Part shown: positions 8,301 through 16,186 of the stretch, one piece after another | Layout: every line of letters begins with the position of its first letter | Numbering within the stretch: position 1 is the stretch's first letter | Assembly (NCBI GenBank): GCA_034422355.1 | Contig: DAOUJS010000046.1 | Coordinates: 1 to 64,000 of the forward strand | Length of the DNA: 64,000 nucleotides | Direction: 5' to 3' | DNA from: CATOSP01 sp034422355 | Lineage (GTDB): Bacteria > Chloroflexota > Dehalococcoidia > Lucifugimonadales > UBA3495 | Translations under genes and position numbers: made by a program | The notes under the pieces: model-generated | What the model saw: the letters and a program-made list of their open reading frames with translations, nothing else | Told to the model about the DNA's origin: nothing | Databases searched by the model: none

Positions 8301-8399
8301 CTATACTCCCAGATCCAATGCTGCCCATTCCCGGTCGGATGTCAGGACACCGTAACCCAGTTGAAGTCCCCGGGCGATTTCCTGTATCCGCTTGATAGC
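8301..8399 (-). pseudogene. C-terminal remnant of a PIN-domain (VapC-type) toxin
   Basis: In a frame different from the AbrB-like gene, the last 32 codons before TAG read AIKRIQEIARGLQLG... ending VLTSDREWAALDLGV. This is the C-terminal end typical of PIN-domain toxins, where the Asp of TSDREW-like motifs is one of the metal-binding acids. No N-terminal PIN part exists upstream; that space is occupied by the antitoxin domain. It is read as the stump left by an internal deletion. Confidence 0.5.
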
Positions 8400-8584
8400 A
8401 TGGCTATGCGTATATATCCGCAGTTCCCCGTCCTTAAAGCCACGATTAACCCGCCGCCGGCCTTTACGCCCAGAGCTTCGATAAACTTCTCCGGTATGGC
8501 TATCGCGCCGCGTTGCCTAACTTTACCGGTCCCGTTCCAATCTTCATTTAGCCCCTCGATAGCATGATACCAATATATTACCAA
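8342..8584 (-). CDS. AbrB/MazE-like antitoxin domain protein, probably remnant
   Basis: The 80-residue frame contains a SpoVT-AbrB swapped-hairpin DNA-binding domain (GTGKVRQRGAIAIPEKFIEA then LGVKAGGGLIVAL, about residues 17-52). Such proteins are antitoxins that repress their own operon. The expected toxin should follow, but only the tail of a PIN protein remains, overlapping this gene's 3' end in another frame. The N-terminal 16 residues (TTG start) and the C terminus after residue 60 look non-native. A short repeat, CATGCTATC, occurs near both ends (about 8398 and 8560) and may have mediated the deletion. Confidence 0.55.
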   Translation of the reverse strand: MVIYWYHAIEGLNEDWNGTGKVRQRGAIAIPEKFIEALGVKAGGGLIVALRTGNCGYIRIAMLSSGYRKSPGDFNWVTVS

Positions 8585-8709
8585 ATCAGGTTGCCTTGGC
8601 TATATGAACCCTGGGCTCCCTGAGCCCCTGGGCTTCCGCCGTTTTCCTCCGGCTCAATACAGTGTACAATCCCCACCAACCGACCCTGCCGCGCCGGAGA
8701 TGCCTGCCG

Positions 8710-9909
8710 ATGAAGATGTGCTTCTTCCACCTGATGCCCTACGGCTACCTGCCCGAGGACTTCAACAATCAATATCACAGTGTTTGGGTGGACGCTCCCA
8801 ACCACCTGTTCGACCCCAAGAAGGGAACCCAACTCTACAACGATTACCTGGACGAGCTGGAGTTCGCCGAGGAAATGGGTTTCGACGGCCTGTGCGTCAA
8901 CGAGCACCACTACAACGCATACGGGCTGATGCCCTCGCCCAACCTGATGGCTTCCGCGATGACGCGCCGCACGTCCAAGGCCGCCATCATCGTGCTGGGG
9001 AACAGCTTGTCCCTCTACAACCCGCCGGTCAGGGTGGCCGAGGAGTTCGCCATGCTTGACGTGCTCAGCGGCGGACGGTTCGTGGCCGGGTTCCCCCTCG
9101 GCACCTCCCAGGATACGGTGTTCGGGTATGGCGAAGTCCCCGTGACGCTGCGGGAGAAGTACAACGAGGCCCACGACCTTGTGATCAAGGCATGGACCGA
9201 GCGGGAGCCTTTCGCCTTCAATGGCAAGTACACCCAGTTGCGCTACGTTAACATCTGGCCCCGGCCCTACCAGGAACCCCATCCCCCGGTCTGGGTTCCC
9301 GGCAGCGGCAGCCTGGAGACCTGGGATTGGACCATCGAGCACGACTACGTTTACTGCTACCTGAGTTACAGCGGCTACAAGGTCGGCAAGACAGTGCTGG
9401 ACGGCTTCTGGGAGGAAGTGGACCGCCGGGGCAAGGAGTTCAACCCCTACCACGCCGGTTTCCTGCAACTGGTGGCGGTTTCCGAGACCGACAGCCAGGT
9501 TGACGAATACAAGGACTACATCGAGTACTTCTTCAAGAAGTGCCTCCACGTGCCCGGCGGATTCGCCAATGCCCCCGGCTATCGCACCCTACGCAGCATC
9601 AACTCGGGGGTCAGCACCCAGATAGTCGAGTCACGGCGGGAACAGGCAACCGACTTCACCTGGATGGACTACGTGAAGGCAGGCAACGTCATTGTAGGCA
9701 GCCCGGAGTCGGTGCGGGAAGAGTTGGCCCAGGCCATCCGCGAGCTTCGCGTCGGCAACCTCATGCTGCTCCTTCATTTCGGCGACATGCCCAAGGACAT
9801 CACCCTCAAGAACACCGAATTGTTCGCCAAAGAAGTGATGCCCTACGTGCGGGACATCTGGTCGGAGTATGAGACCCGCTGGTGGCCCAAGACAATGATG
9901 GATGCTTAG
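8710..9909 (+). CDS. LLM class flavin-dependent oxidoreductase
   Basis: The 399-residue protein belongs to the bacterial luciferase-like monooxygenase family. Visible family parts are the early EEMGFDGLCVNEHHYNAYGL segment, AIIVLGNSLSLYNPP, the DVLSGGRFVAGFPLG block and a C-terminal VGSPESVREELAQ segment. Members use FMNH2 or F420 to oxygenate substrates such as alkanesulfonates, long-chain alkanes and aldehydes. The ATG at 8710 has GGAG upstream; an earlier in-frame start gives a poor N terminus. It is followed after 9 bases by an alpha/beta hydrolase gene, a common pairing. The substrate is unknown; a reductase partner is not adjacent. Confidence 0.87.
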   Translation: MKMCFFHLMPYGYLPEDFNNQYHSVWVDAPNHLFDPKKGTQLYNDYLDELEFAEEMGFDGLCVNEHHYNAYGLMPSPNLMASAMTRRTSKAAIIVLGNSLSLYNPPVRVAEEFAMLDVLSGGRFVAGFPLGTSQDTVFGYGEVPVTLREKYNEAHDLVIKAWTEREPFAFNGKYTQLRYVNIWPRPYQEPHPPVWVPGSGSLETWDWTIEHDYVYCYLSYSGYKVGKTVLDGFWEEVDRRGKEFNPYHAGFLQLVAVSETDSQVDEYKDYIEYFFKKCLHVPGGFANAPGYRTLRSINSGVSTQIVESRREQATDFTWMDYVKAGNVIVGSPESVREELAQAIRELRVGNLMLLLHFGDMPKDITLKNTELFAKEVMPYVRDIWSEYETRWWPKTMMDA

Positions 9910-9918
9910 GGGATAACA

Positions 9919-10707
9919 ATGCCGCCGGAAACACTGAACATTGACATGCAAAACGGCCTGTTCCGGGCCGAGGTGCTCCGCGCCGGCGAGGGTTCGCCAT
10001 TGGTGTACCTGCACGGCGCAGCAGGCCACAAGGGGTGGGCGCCGTTCCTTGACCGTCTCTCAGAGCAGTTCACCGTCTATGCTCCCTACATCCCCGGCTA
10101 CTCCAACTCCACGGGCCTGGAATACCTGGAAGACGTTCTGGATCTGACCCTGTTCCACCTGGAGTTGATGGACGCATTGGGGTTGAAGTCTGCACACCTG
10201 GTGGGGCATTTTCTCGGCGGCATGATAGCCGCCGAGATGGCAGCCCTGTCCCCAGGCTACGTGGACAGGCTGGCGCTGATAGCTCCGGCGGGCCTGTGGC
10301 GGGACGACGCTCCCGTGGCCGACTTCCTGGCCATGAATTCCGCGGAGTTGCAGGAATGCCTGTGGGCCGGCGGCTCAGGCGGCGGCGCTACGTCGGAGGA
10401 CATTGCCGCTGCGGAGCGCGCTATGGAACTGCTGTCCCCGGAGCGCGTCCAAGACCTGACAGCGGCCGGAAAGTTCCTCTGGCCCATCCCGGACCGGGGA
10501 TTGAAACGCCGCGCCTACCGCATCAAGGCCCCATCCCTGGTCCTCTGGGGGCAGGAGGACCGGCTGGTCTCTCCCGTATATGCCGATGACTTCGCCCGGT
10601 TGATCCCCGGCTCCAGGGTCGAAGTGTTCCCCAACGCTGGCCACCTGGTCATGTTGGAACAATCGGACACGCTCGCGGGGACGATCGCTGAGTTTCTCAA
10701 GGGATAG
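9919..10707 (+). CDS. alpha/beta hydrolase fold protein lacking the nucleophile serine
   Basis: The 262-residue protein has the alpha/beta hydrolase layout: oxyanion-loop LHGAAGHKGW near residue 31, nucleophile elbow at 96-100, cap domain about 125-190, acid D214 in GQEDRLVSP and base H242 in NAGHLVML. The elbow reads GHFLGG, so the catalytic Ser is replaced by Phe98 (codon TTT at 10210-10212; TCT would be Ser). Asp and His remain. The protein may be a non-hydrolytic relative, a cofactor-free oxygenase-like or binding protein, or a one-base mutant. It is probably co-transcribed with the LLM gene (9-base gap). Confidence 0.85.
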   Translation: MPPETLNIDMQNGLFRAEVLRAGEGSPLVYLHGAAGHKGWAPFLDRLSEQFTVYAPYIPGYSNSTGLEYLEDVLDLTLFHLELMDALGLKSAHLVGHFLGGMIAAEMAALSPGYVDRLALIAPAGLWRDDAPVADFLAMNSAELQECLWAGGSGGGATSEDIAAAERAMELLSPERVQDLTAAGKFLWPIPDRGLKRRAYRIKAPSLVLWGQEDRLVSPVYADDFARLIPGSRVEVFPNAGHLVMLEQSDTLAGTIAEFLKG

Positions 10708-10911
10708 TATCGTCGAAGTCATTGAAGGCGCTGACGGCGGACAAAGGTTGAGAACATCCTGTCTCATCGTCGCTATCCTGGGGGTCTTGCTGTTCATGGT
10801 TATGCTGGTCACCTGCCGGATCGTCGGTTTGCCGGTTTCCGGGTCTGATACACTCTTCCAGCAGCCAGACTCAGCCATGACTTCGCAGCCTCGAACACCC
10901 GGGACTGGCGA

Positions 10912-11286
10912 TCATTCTTCCGATTCAACGGCATGGGCCAGGTGCGAAAGCTCCTGTACCCGCCCGCGGTTGTCCAGCACAATGGAGACGAGGTCGATAC
11001 GCCAGTCCGCGCCGGTAACGCCCTTTTCCTCCATGTAGCTTTGGGCCGTCGCTATCAGCCTCCCGGCCTTGGCCCGGGTCACCGATTCCTGGGGAGTGCC
11101 GAGGGCCGTGCCCCGACGTGTTCGCACCTCGACGAACACCAGTTCATCCCCATCTCTGGCTACGATGTCAACTTCGCCCCAGGCGCTGCGGAACCCGGTT
11201 TCCAGCACCTTGTAACCCTTGTCGACAAGGAAATTTCGGGCAACCCGCTCCCCCCAGTTGCCCAACCGCAGTCGCGGGTTAGCCAT
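10912..11286 (-). CDS. yraN: YraN family endonuclease-like protein (UPF0102)
   Basis: The 124-residue protein matches YraN: NWGERVARNFLVDKGYKVLE, then WGEVDIVARDGDELVFVEVR, the restriction-endonuclease-like core with an E-D-E-x-R arrangement of acidic residues (residues about 35-58). The function is not firmly known; a DNA repair or recombination role is suspected for the family. The ATG at 11286 overlaps the end of rnhB by 8 bases, so translation is probably coupled. Genes rnhB and yraN are neighbours in many bacteria. Confidence 0.88.
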   Translation of the reverse strand: MANPRLRLGNWGERVARNFLVDKGYKVLETGFRSAWGEVDIVARDGDELVFVEVRTRRGTALGTPQESVTRAKAGRLIATAQSYMEEKGVTGADWRIDLVSIVLDNRGRVQELSHLAHAVESEE

Positions 11287-11923
11287 TCCGGTCCCATAGG
11301 GCGGGACCGCACAAAGCGCGGACAGGGCTGAAGGAACGGCGGTGAATGGGACAGGGACCCTTCTCGCGCAACCCCGCCAGGTGCTGCGGCGTTCCATACC
11401 CCTTGTTCCGGTCAAAGGCATAGCCCGGATAGGTCAGATTGGCTTCTCGCATCAGCCGGTCTCTCGTCACCTTGGCCACATTCGAGGCCGCAGCTATGGA
11501 AATGCTCAACCCGTCGCCGCCCACCAGGGACCGGAACGGAGTATGACATTCCCGAATGGGAACATAGTCCAGCAGTAGATAGGACGGGTCCAGGGGGAGT
11601 CGCGCAACTGCTTCCATCATCGCCTGAATGCAGGCATGGCCGATTCCCATCCGGTCGATCTCAGTCGGGTCCACTTGGGCTACTCCGATGGCCAGAGCGT
11701 ATGTCTCGACAAGTTCAACGGCTTGCTCCCGCTGGTGTGGGGACAAACGCTTGCTGTCGTCCAGGCGCGATAGCCAGGGTTCGGAGGTGTCCATGTCCTC
11801 GGGAAATACGACCGCGGCCGCGACGACAGGCCCGGCCAGTGGGCCGCGCCCCGCTTCGTCAACGCCCGCAACAAGAGTGAACCCTTGCCGGTGAAGCTCC
11901 CGTTCCAGCGAAAAGTCCGGCAT
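11279..11923 (-). CDS. rnhB: ribonuclease HII
   Basis: The 214-residue protein has the RNase HII signature VDEAGRGPLAGPVVAAAV, with the catalytic D22/E23 pair, DDSKRLSP, and the later GGDGLSISIAAASNVAKVTR block. It cleaves 5' of ribonucleotides embedded in DNA and RNA in RNA:DNA hybrids. In the strand before the third acid, LLDYVP replaces the more usual LxDG. The start may be the ATG at 11923 or the GTG just before it at 11926; both lie within a few bases of the mnmA stop, which suggests coupling in the mnmA-rnhB-yraN operon. Confidence 0.92.
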   Translation of the reverse strand: MPDFSLERELHRQGFTLVAGVDEAGRGPLAGPVVAAAVVFPEDMDTSEPWLSRLDDSKRLSPHQREQAVELVETYALAIGVAQVDPTEIDRMGIGHACIQAMMEAVARLPLDPSYLLLDYVPIRECHTPFRSLVGGDGLSISIAAASNVAKVTRDRLMREANLTYPGYAFDRNKGYGTPQHLAGLREKGPCPIHRRSFSPVRALCGPALWDRNG

Positions 11924-11929
11924 CACCGG

Positions 11930-13051
11930 TCAGTGGTTGGCAGCTGGCTGCCCTGACTCTACGGCGGTGATTGCCCTCCGGCCTCGGTCGGCCTCGATGA
12001 TGCCGCCCCCGATGAGAACATCCCCCTGATAGAAGACCGCTGCCTGTCCGGGCGTCAACGCCCGCTGGGGTTCCCGGAAGCACACCTGGGCTTCGTCACC
12101 TCGCGGGTAGAGTACTGCGGGGGCTTCCCTAGACTTGTAGCGCACCTTGACGGTAACGTCCATCGGCCCAGGGGGAGGCACATCCGAGGTATAGTTGACC
12201 CTGGAGGCCAGGAAACTGTCGCGGTTCAGGGCAGACTCGGGACCGACGACCACGCGGCGTTCCTCGGCGTGTATCCCGATAACATACTGGGGTTCGCCCA
12301 CGTTTATCCCCAGCCCTCGCCGCTGGCCCACGGTGAAGAACTCAATCCCCTTGTGTTGGCCCACAACGTTGCCTTCCAGGTCCACGATGTCGCCGGGAGT
12401 GGGCGCTGCGTGCTGGGCGAGAAAGGCCCGGTAGTCGCCCAGCGGTATGAAGCAAATGTCCTGGCTGTCTGGCTTGGAGGCGTTGGGAAACCCGGCATCC
12501 AGGGCCATTCGCCGGATGGCATCCTTGGAGTATGCTCCCACCGGCATCAGGGTGCGGCCCATTTCCTCCTGGCCCATGCCGAACAGAACGTATGACTGGT
12601 CCTTGTCTGCGTCCACGCCCCGCTTGAGCAACCAGCCGTCTCCCTGACGGCCGATCCGGGCGTAGTGGCCGGTGGCAACCCAGGCAGCGTTCAGTGCACT
12701 GGCCCGGTTCACCAGGAAGTTGAACTTGATCTTGTCGTTGCAGGCGATGCAGGGATGGGGTGTGCGGCCCCTTTGGTACTCGGCGCAGAAGTAGTCAATG
12801 ACGTGAGTCTGAAACTCCTTCTGTACGTTCAGCACGTAGTGAGGTATGCCCAGCCTCCGGCATACGGCTCGGGCATCCTCCACGTCATCCAGGGTGCAGC
12901 AGCCCTGGTAGTTGGCGGGGAGGTCGGCGTGGTCGAGGCTGTAGAGCTTCATCGTCACGCCCACGACGTCATAGCCCTGCTGCTGGAGCAGCAACGCCGC
13001 CACCGACGAGTCCACCCCGCCGCTCATAGCAACCACAACCTTTTCAGACAT
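11930..13051 (-). CDS. mnmA: tRNA-specific 2-thiouridylase MnmA
   Basis: The 373-residue enzyme uses ATP and a persulfide to thiolate U34 of Lys, Glu and Gln tRNAs. Visible parts are the PP-loop SGGVDSS (residues 10-16), Cys101 in HPCIAC and Cys200 in QDICFI as the two catalytic cysteines, DKDQSYVLFGM, and the C-terminal beta-barrel region with RYKSREAPA. Length is normal. The ATG at 13051 has AGGAAAGG upstream. It is the first gene of an operon with rnhB (7-base gap) and yraN. No cysteine desulfurase is adjacent. Confidence 0.95.
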   Translation of the reverse strand: MSEKVVVAMSGGVDSSVAALLLQQQGYDVVGVTMKLYSLDHADLPANYQGCCTLDDVEDARAVCRRLGIPHYVLNVQKEFQTHVIDYFCAEYQRGRTPHPCIACNDKIKFNFLVNRASALNAAWVATGHYARIGRQGDGWLLKRGVDADKDQSYVLFGMGQEEMGRTLMPVGAYSKDAIRRMALDAGFPNASKPDSQDICFIPLGDYRAFLAQHAAPTPGDIVDLEGNVVGQHKGIEFFTVGQRRGLGINVGEPQYVIGIHAEERRVVVGPESALNRDSFLASRVNYTSDVPPPGPMDVTVKVRYKSREAPAVLYPRGDEAQVCFREPQRALTPGQAAVFYQGDVLIGGGIIEADRGRRAITAVESGQPAANH

Positions 13052-13145
13052 ACTTCAGCACCTTTCCTGCAATCAGCGTAGCATAGGGCCGAGTTTGGAC
13101 ACAACCGCAATGATGGATAGCTGACCGGGAGAGCGTCTGATTTGT

Positions 13146-13174
13146 TTGACGCCAATTTCTGCCCTGACTACAAT
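13146..13174 (+). promoter_or_regulatory. sigma70 promoter of the CD225 gene cluster
   Basis: TTGACG (13146-13151), a 17-base spacer and TACAAT (13169-13174) lie 58 bases before the ATG of the CD225-domain gene. Confidence 0.6.
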
Positions 13175-13231
13175 CCGGTGCAGTTTATGTGGAAAACCTG
13201 TTCCTCATCGTCGGTCCCTTGGAGCAGATAA

Positions 13232-13639
13232 ATGGCATACGAGACCGGCCCGCCCCGGTCTACTGGCCCATTCTGCCAGGCATGTGGCGCTCCGAACCAG
13301 CCTGAAGCCCGGTATTGCGCTCAATGCGGGGCATCATTGAGCGGAGGCCAGCCTTCGGCCGGGCCCGTGCGTACCGTTGGGTACGTCCCGAACTATCTCG
13401 TACATGCAATTGTGGTCACCGTGTTATGCTGCCTTCCATTCGGGATTGTGGCTATCGTGTACGCGGCGCAGGTAAACGGGAAGTTGGCAGCCGGAGACTA
13501 CGAAGGGGCCCTGGAGTCATCGAGAAAAGCCCGAACATGGTGTTGGGCATCCTTCGGAGTTGGGTTGGCCTTTGCCTTTGCCTATGTTGCATATATGCTG
13601 GTCGTGATGGGACTCCTGGCGGTAATATCCGGGGCCTAA
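13232..13639 (+). CDS. zinc-ribbon CD225/dispanin membrane protein
   Basis: The 135-residue protein starts with a double CxxC zinc ribbon (FCQACG and YCAQCG, residues about 15-32). It is followed by a CD225/dispanin domain: a hydrophobic helix with LVHAIVVTVLCCLPFGIVAI, a loop with NGKLAAGDYEGALESSRKAR, and a second membrane helix. The family includes the vertebrate IFITM proteins; bacterial members are of unknown function. A GGAG site precedes the ATG and a strong promoter lies upstream. Two more small membrane protein genes follow closely on the same strand. Confidence 0.82.
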   Translation: MAYETGPPRSTGPFCQACGAPNQPEARYCAQCGASLSGGQPSAGPVRTVGYVPNYLVHAIVVTVLCCLPFGIVAIVYAAQVNGKLAAGDYEGALESSRKARTWCWASFGVGLAFAFAYVAYMLVVMGLLAVISGA

Positions 13640-13648
13640 TCCGAATAA

Positions 13649-14131
13649 ATGCGCCAACTCACGTCAAGGATGGCAACGGACAGCCGGGCTGGGGAAACAT
13701 ATGCAAGGACGGTGTCGTCCAGCAGCTTCCTCAACCGGGGATGGTGGCGGCTTCCGGCGGTCGCGTTGGCCGCAGCCTCAGCCCTTGGCGTCTTGCTTGC
13801 ATTCAACCCCGCCGGTTCCGTGGTGTTCCCTCCTTGTCCCTTCCACGCACTGACTGGCCTGTACTGTCCTGGTTGCGGCACTCTGCGCGCTCTTCACCAG
13901 TTGCTGCACGGACGTCCCCTGCAAGCCTTGGGCCTCAATCTTTTGACGGTCATGTCATTGCCTTTTCTCAGCTACGCCCTGGCGTCGGAGACTTTTCTTG
14001 CGACGGTGGGCAGGAGGTTGCCTGGAGTCCGGCTTCCGGCAGGCTGGATATGGGCATTGCTTGCGGCAATAATACTTTTCTGGATTTTTCGGAATATCCC
14101 GGTCTATCCATTCACCATCCTGGCGCCCTAG
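13649..14131 (+). CDS. DUF2752 membrane protein
   Basis: The 160-residue protein has three hydrophobic segments and the DUF2752 signature CPFHALTGLYCPGCGTLRAL (about residues 72-91). The function is unknown; the paired Cys motif suggests a redox or metal role at the membrane. It starts 10 bases after the CD225 gene, so they probably form one transcript. A small hairpin (14120-14137) spans its stop codon. The in-frame ATG at codon 8 is an alternative start. Confidence 0.78.
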   Translation: MRQLTSRMATDSRAGETYARTVSSSSFLNRGWWRLPAVALAAASALGVLLAFNPAGSVVFPPCPFHALTGLYCPGCGTLRALHQLLHGRPLQALGLNLLTVMSLPFLSYALASETFLATVGRRLPGVRLPAGWIWALLAAIILFWIFRNIPVYPFTILAP

Positions 14132-14177
14132 CGCCAGTCCGGTTCCAGCATCACGCTCTACGATGGAGGGATCGCAA

Positions 14178-14450
14178 TTGAACGCCAGTCTTAGAGACTA
14201 CCTCACATTCCGGCGGATGATTATCCCTGTATTGATACAGGTCGTATATTGGATAGCCACGGCCGTGGCGATTCTGGGCGGCTTGAACTACCTGATATTT
14301 GGCGACGGTGCAGTTGAGAGACTCGGCGGTCTGGCCGCAATCATAATCGGGCCTGTGATCGTGCGGCTGTGGGCCGAGATTGTCATGGTCGTGTTCAGAA
14401 TCAACGGGACCCTCACGGACATCAAGGAATCGTTGGAGCGGCGGCCGTGA
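14178..14450 (+). CDS. DUF4282 small membrane protein
   Basis: The 90-residue protein has two membrane helices (IPVLIQVVYWIATAVAILGG and a second from about LGGLAAIIIGPVIVRLW) and a short charged tail, as in the DUF4282 family. The TTG at 14178 is preferred because GGAGGG lies 7 bases upstream; an ATG at 14163 overlaps that site and would add five residues. It follows the DUF2752 gene by about 46 bases. The function is unknown. Confidence 0.72.
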   Translation: MNASLRDYLTFRRMIIPVLIQVVYWIATAVAILGGLNYLIFGDGAVERLGGLAAIIIGPVIVRLWAEIVMVVFRINGTLTDIKESLERRP

Positions 14451-14489
14451 CGGGACCGGGCTGCGGGAGCGGATCGCTGGTCCTGTCTC

Positions 14490-14731
14490 TCAACGCAGGG
14501 ACTCCAGGAATTCTTCCAAAGGGATGTCGAGGAGCGTCAGGATACTCTTCAGCGTGCCGGCGGGACCTCGCGTTTGCCAAGCGTCACCGGCGCACTGAAG
14601 ACACGGTCCTGTGTGGCCCGACGATAAACTTGATGGCTGCCGCTCCCTGCCGTCCCTGGATAGCAACCGAGGCGATCAAGGGCGCGGATGATCTGAGAAC
14701 CGGAGCAAAGCGGGAGGCGGCCATACTGCAA
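14490..14731 (-). pseudogene. hicA: hicA toxin gene with a frameshift
   Basis: From TTG 14731 the frame encodes a HicA-like start (RLPLCSGSQIIRALDRLG) and the catalytic-His segment GSGSHQVYRR, but ends early at KREVPPAR-stop. In the +1 frame, the missing family C terminus follows at once: PAGTLKSILTLLDIPLEEFL, ending at 14490. Loss of one base in the run around 14559-14564 explains both. HicA is a double-stranded-RNA-binding-domain mRNase neutralised by HicB. This copy is probably inactive unless the shift is a sequencing error. Confidence 0.7.
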
Positions 14732-15050
14732 TTTTGATGAATACGGAGCGCGGATAAGTCGTGAAAATCTTGCCAGGCGGCACATTGACGTATACCCCGT
14801 CAAATGTTGGGGGGCCTTCGTCAATTCTGATATTGCGCTCTCGCAGGAACCTTTGCAGTTCGCCGGTGTCTTCGAGATCATTCAAATGGACCTCAATGGC
14901 GTCCCCCAAGTTTTCCAGGGCTTCGTCAATCGTGTCGCCACAGCTCGCCGAACCTAGCTCGCGGCAATACGACACAAACTGGGACCCTTCCTTTTCTACA
15001 ACACCTGTAAGGAGCACGTGTCCAAGAATACGTTGCTCAGCCGCTGCCAT
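14676..15050 (-). CDS. hicB: HicB-like antitoxin
   Basis: The 124-residue protein has the HicB partial RNase-H-like fold: a strand with VVEKEGSQFVSYCREL, then GSASCGDTIDEALENLGDAI, a pattern shared with HicB and UPF0150 proteins. HicB binds and blocks the HicA toxin. The last about 18 residues overlap the hicA start and look like read-through rather than domain sequence. GAGTGG precedes the ATG. The order antitoxin then toxin is one of the two known arrangements. The toxin is frameshifted. Confidence 0.78.
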   Translation of the reverse strand: MAAAEQRILGHVLLTGVVEKEGSQFVSYCRELGSASCGDTIDEALENLGDAIEVHLNDLEDTGELQRFLRERNIRIDEGPPTFDGVYVNVPPGKIFTTYPRSVFIKIAVWPPPALLRFSDHPRP

Positions 15051-15223
15051 TAACCACTCTCCTTATCTTCGCCATTAGCGCCAGACCAACACCATTGCAT
15101 AAGGTTAACATGCGGCCATGACAGGAAAAGGCCCCATATCTACAATGTATTGTGAGGTAGCCCCGGCAGCAATTAAGCGTTAGACTAGCTGTAGAAATAT
15201 AGAAGTGACACAGGAGGGACCCA

Positions 15224-16177
15224 ATGCCGACTACTTTCGGATGCTCCCTGCCCAGCCGGGGACCGATGTCCAGTCCGGAGGGCCTCCGCAGCCTGGCCCA
15301 GGCCGCTGAGAACGCCGGGTTCGACTCGGTGTGGGTCAGCGACCACATCATTCTGCCCCGGCAGGTCGAGTCTTTCTATCCCTATGCTCCCGACGGGGTG
15401 GCAACTTTCCGTCCTGACGAACCCTATTACGAACCGCTGGCGGCGCTGAACTTCCTGGCCGGCTGCACAGAGCGGGTCCGTCTTGGCACCCACGTTCTGA
15501 TTCTCCCCTACCGCAACCCCGTGCTCACTGCCAAGATACTGTCGACTCTGGACGTCCTCTCCGGCGGACGGGTCATCCTGGGCGCGGGCGTGGGCTGGAT
15601 GGAAGAGGAATTCCAGGCGCTGGGCCTGGACACGTACCGGGAGCGGGGAGCGGTCACCGACGAGTACATCCAGCTCTACAAGGAACTCTGGACCAAGGAC
15701 CACCCGGAATTTGAGGGCAAGCACTACCAGCTCTCCGGGGCCGGATTCCAGCCCAAGCCGGTCCAGAAGCCCCACCCTCCCATCTGGATTGGCGGACACA
15801 CCGGCCCTGCCATCCGCCGCGCCGCCGCCCTGGGCGACGGCTGGATGCCCATCGGGTTGCGTCCCCCTGCAATCCTGGAGCCGGAGGAATACGGCGGCCT
15901 CGTCGCCCGGCTGCGCCGGCAGACCCGGCGAGCGGGCAGAGATGAGGACGCAGTCGCCCTGTGCTTCAGCACCAACATCGCTTTCGATGACGGAGACGGG
16001 GCTTCCAGGCGCATGATGAGCGGCGTCCCGGAGCAGGTCGCCGCCGACCTCCGCCAGTACCAGGACCTTGGAGTGAGGAACTTCATCCTCAGCTTCCAGG
16101 GCGATAGCGCCTCGGAATTGCAGGAAAACATGGACAGGTTCGCCAGGCAGGTGATACCCCTGATCCCCCAGGAGTGA
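15224..16177 (+). CDS. LLM class flavin/F420-dependent oxidoreductase
   Basis: The 317-residue TIM-barrel protein has family parts AQAAENAGFDSVWVSDHII, RVRLGTHVLILPYRNP, DVLSGGRVILGAGVGWMEEE and KPHPPIWIGGH near residue 185, typical of the F420-dependent branch. It would oxidise or reduce a small organic substrate with FMN or F420; the substrate is not readable. AGGAGGG precedes the ATG. It lies 9 bases before a PEP-mutase-family gene, so the two are probably one operon. Confidence 0.87.
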   Translation: MPTTFGCSLPSRGPMSSPEGLRSLAQAAENAGFDSVWVSDHIILPRQVESFYPYAPDGVATFRPDEPYYEPLAALNFLAGCTERVRLGTHVLILPYRNPVLTAKILSTLDVLSGGRVILGAGVGWMEEEFQALGLDTYRERGAVTDEYIQLYKELWTKDHPEFEGKHYQLSGAGFQPKPVQKPHPPIWIGGHTGPAIRRAAALGDGWMPIGLRPPAILEPEEYGGLVARLRRQTRRAGRDEDAVALCFSTNIAFDDGDGASRRMMSGVPEQVAADLRQYQDLGVRNFILSFQGDSASELQENMDRFARQVIPLIPQE

Positions 16178-16186
16178 GGTGGGAAA

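Noticed and set aside
10748..11038. Small frame starting with TTG and a hydrophobic stretch
   Set aside because: No ribosome binding site or family, and it runs into the antisense of yraN; the region 10708-10911 is left as noncoding.
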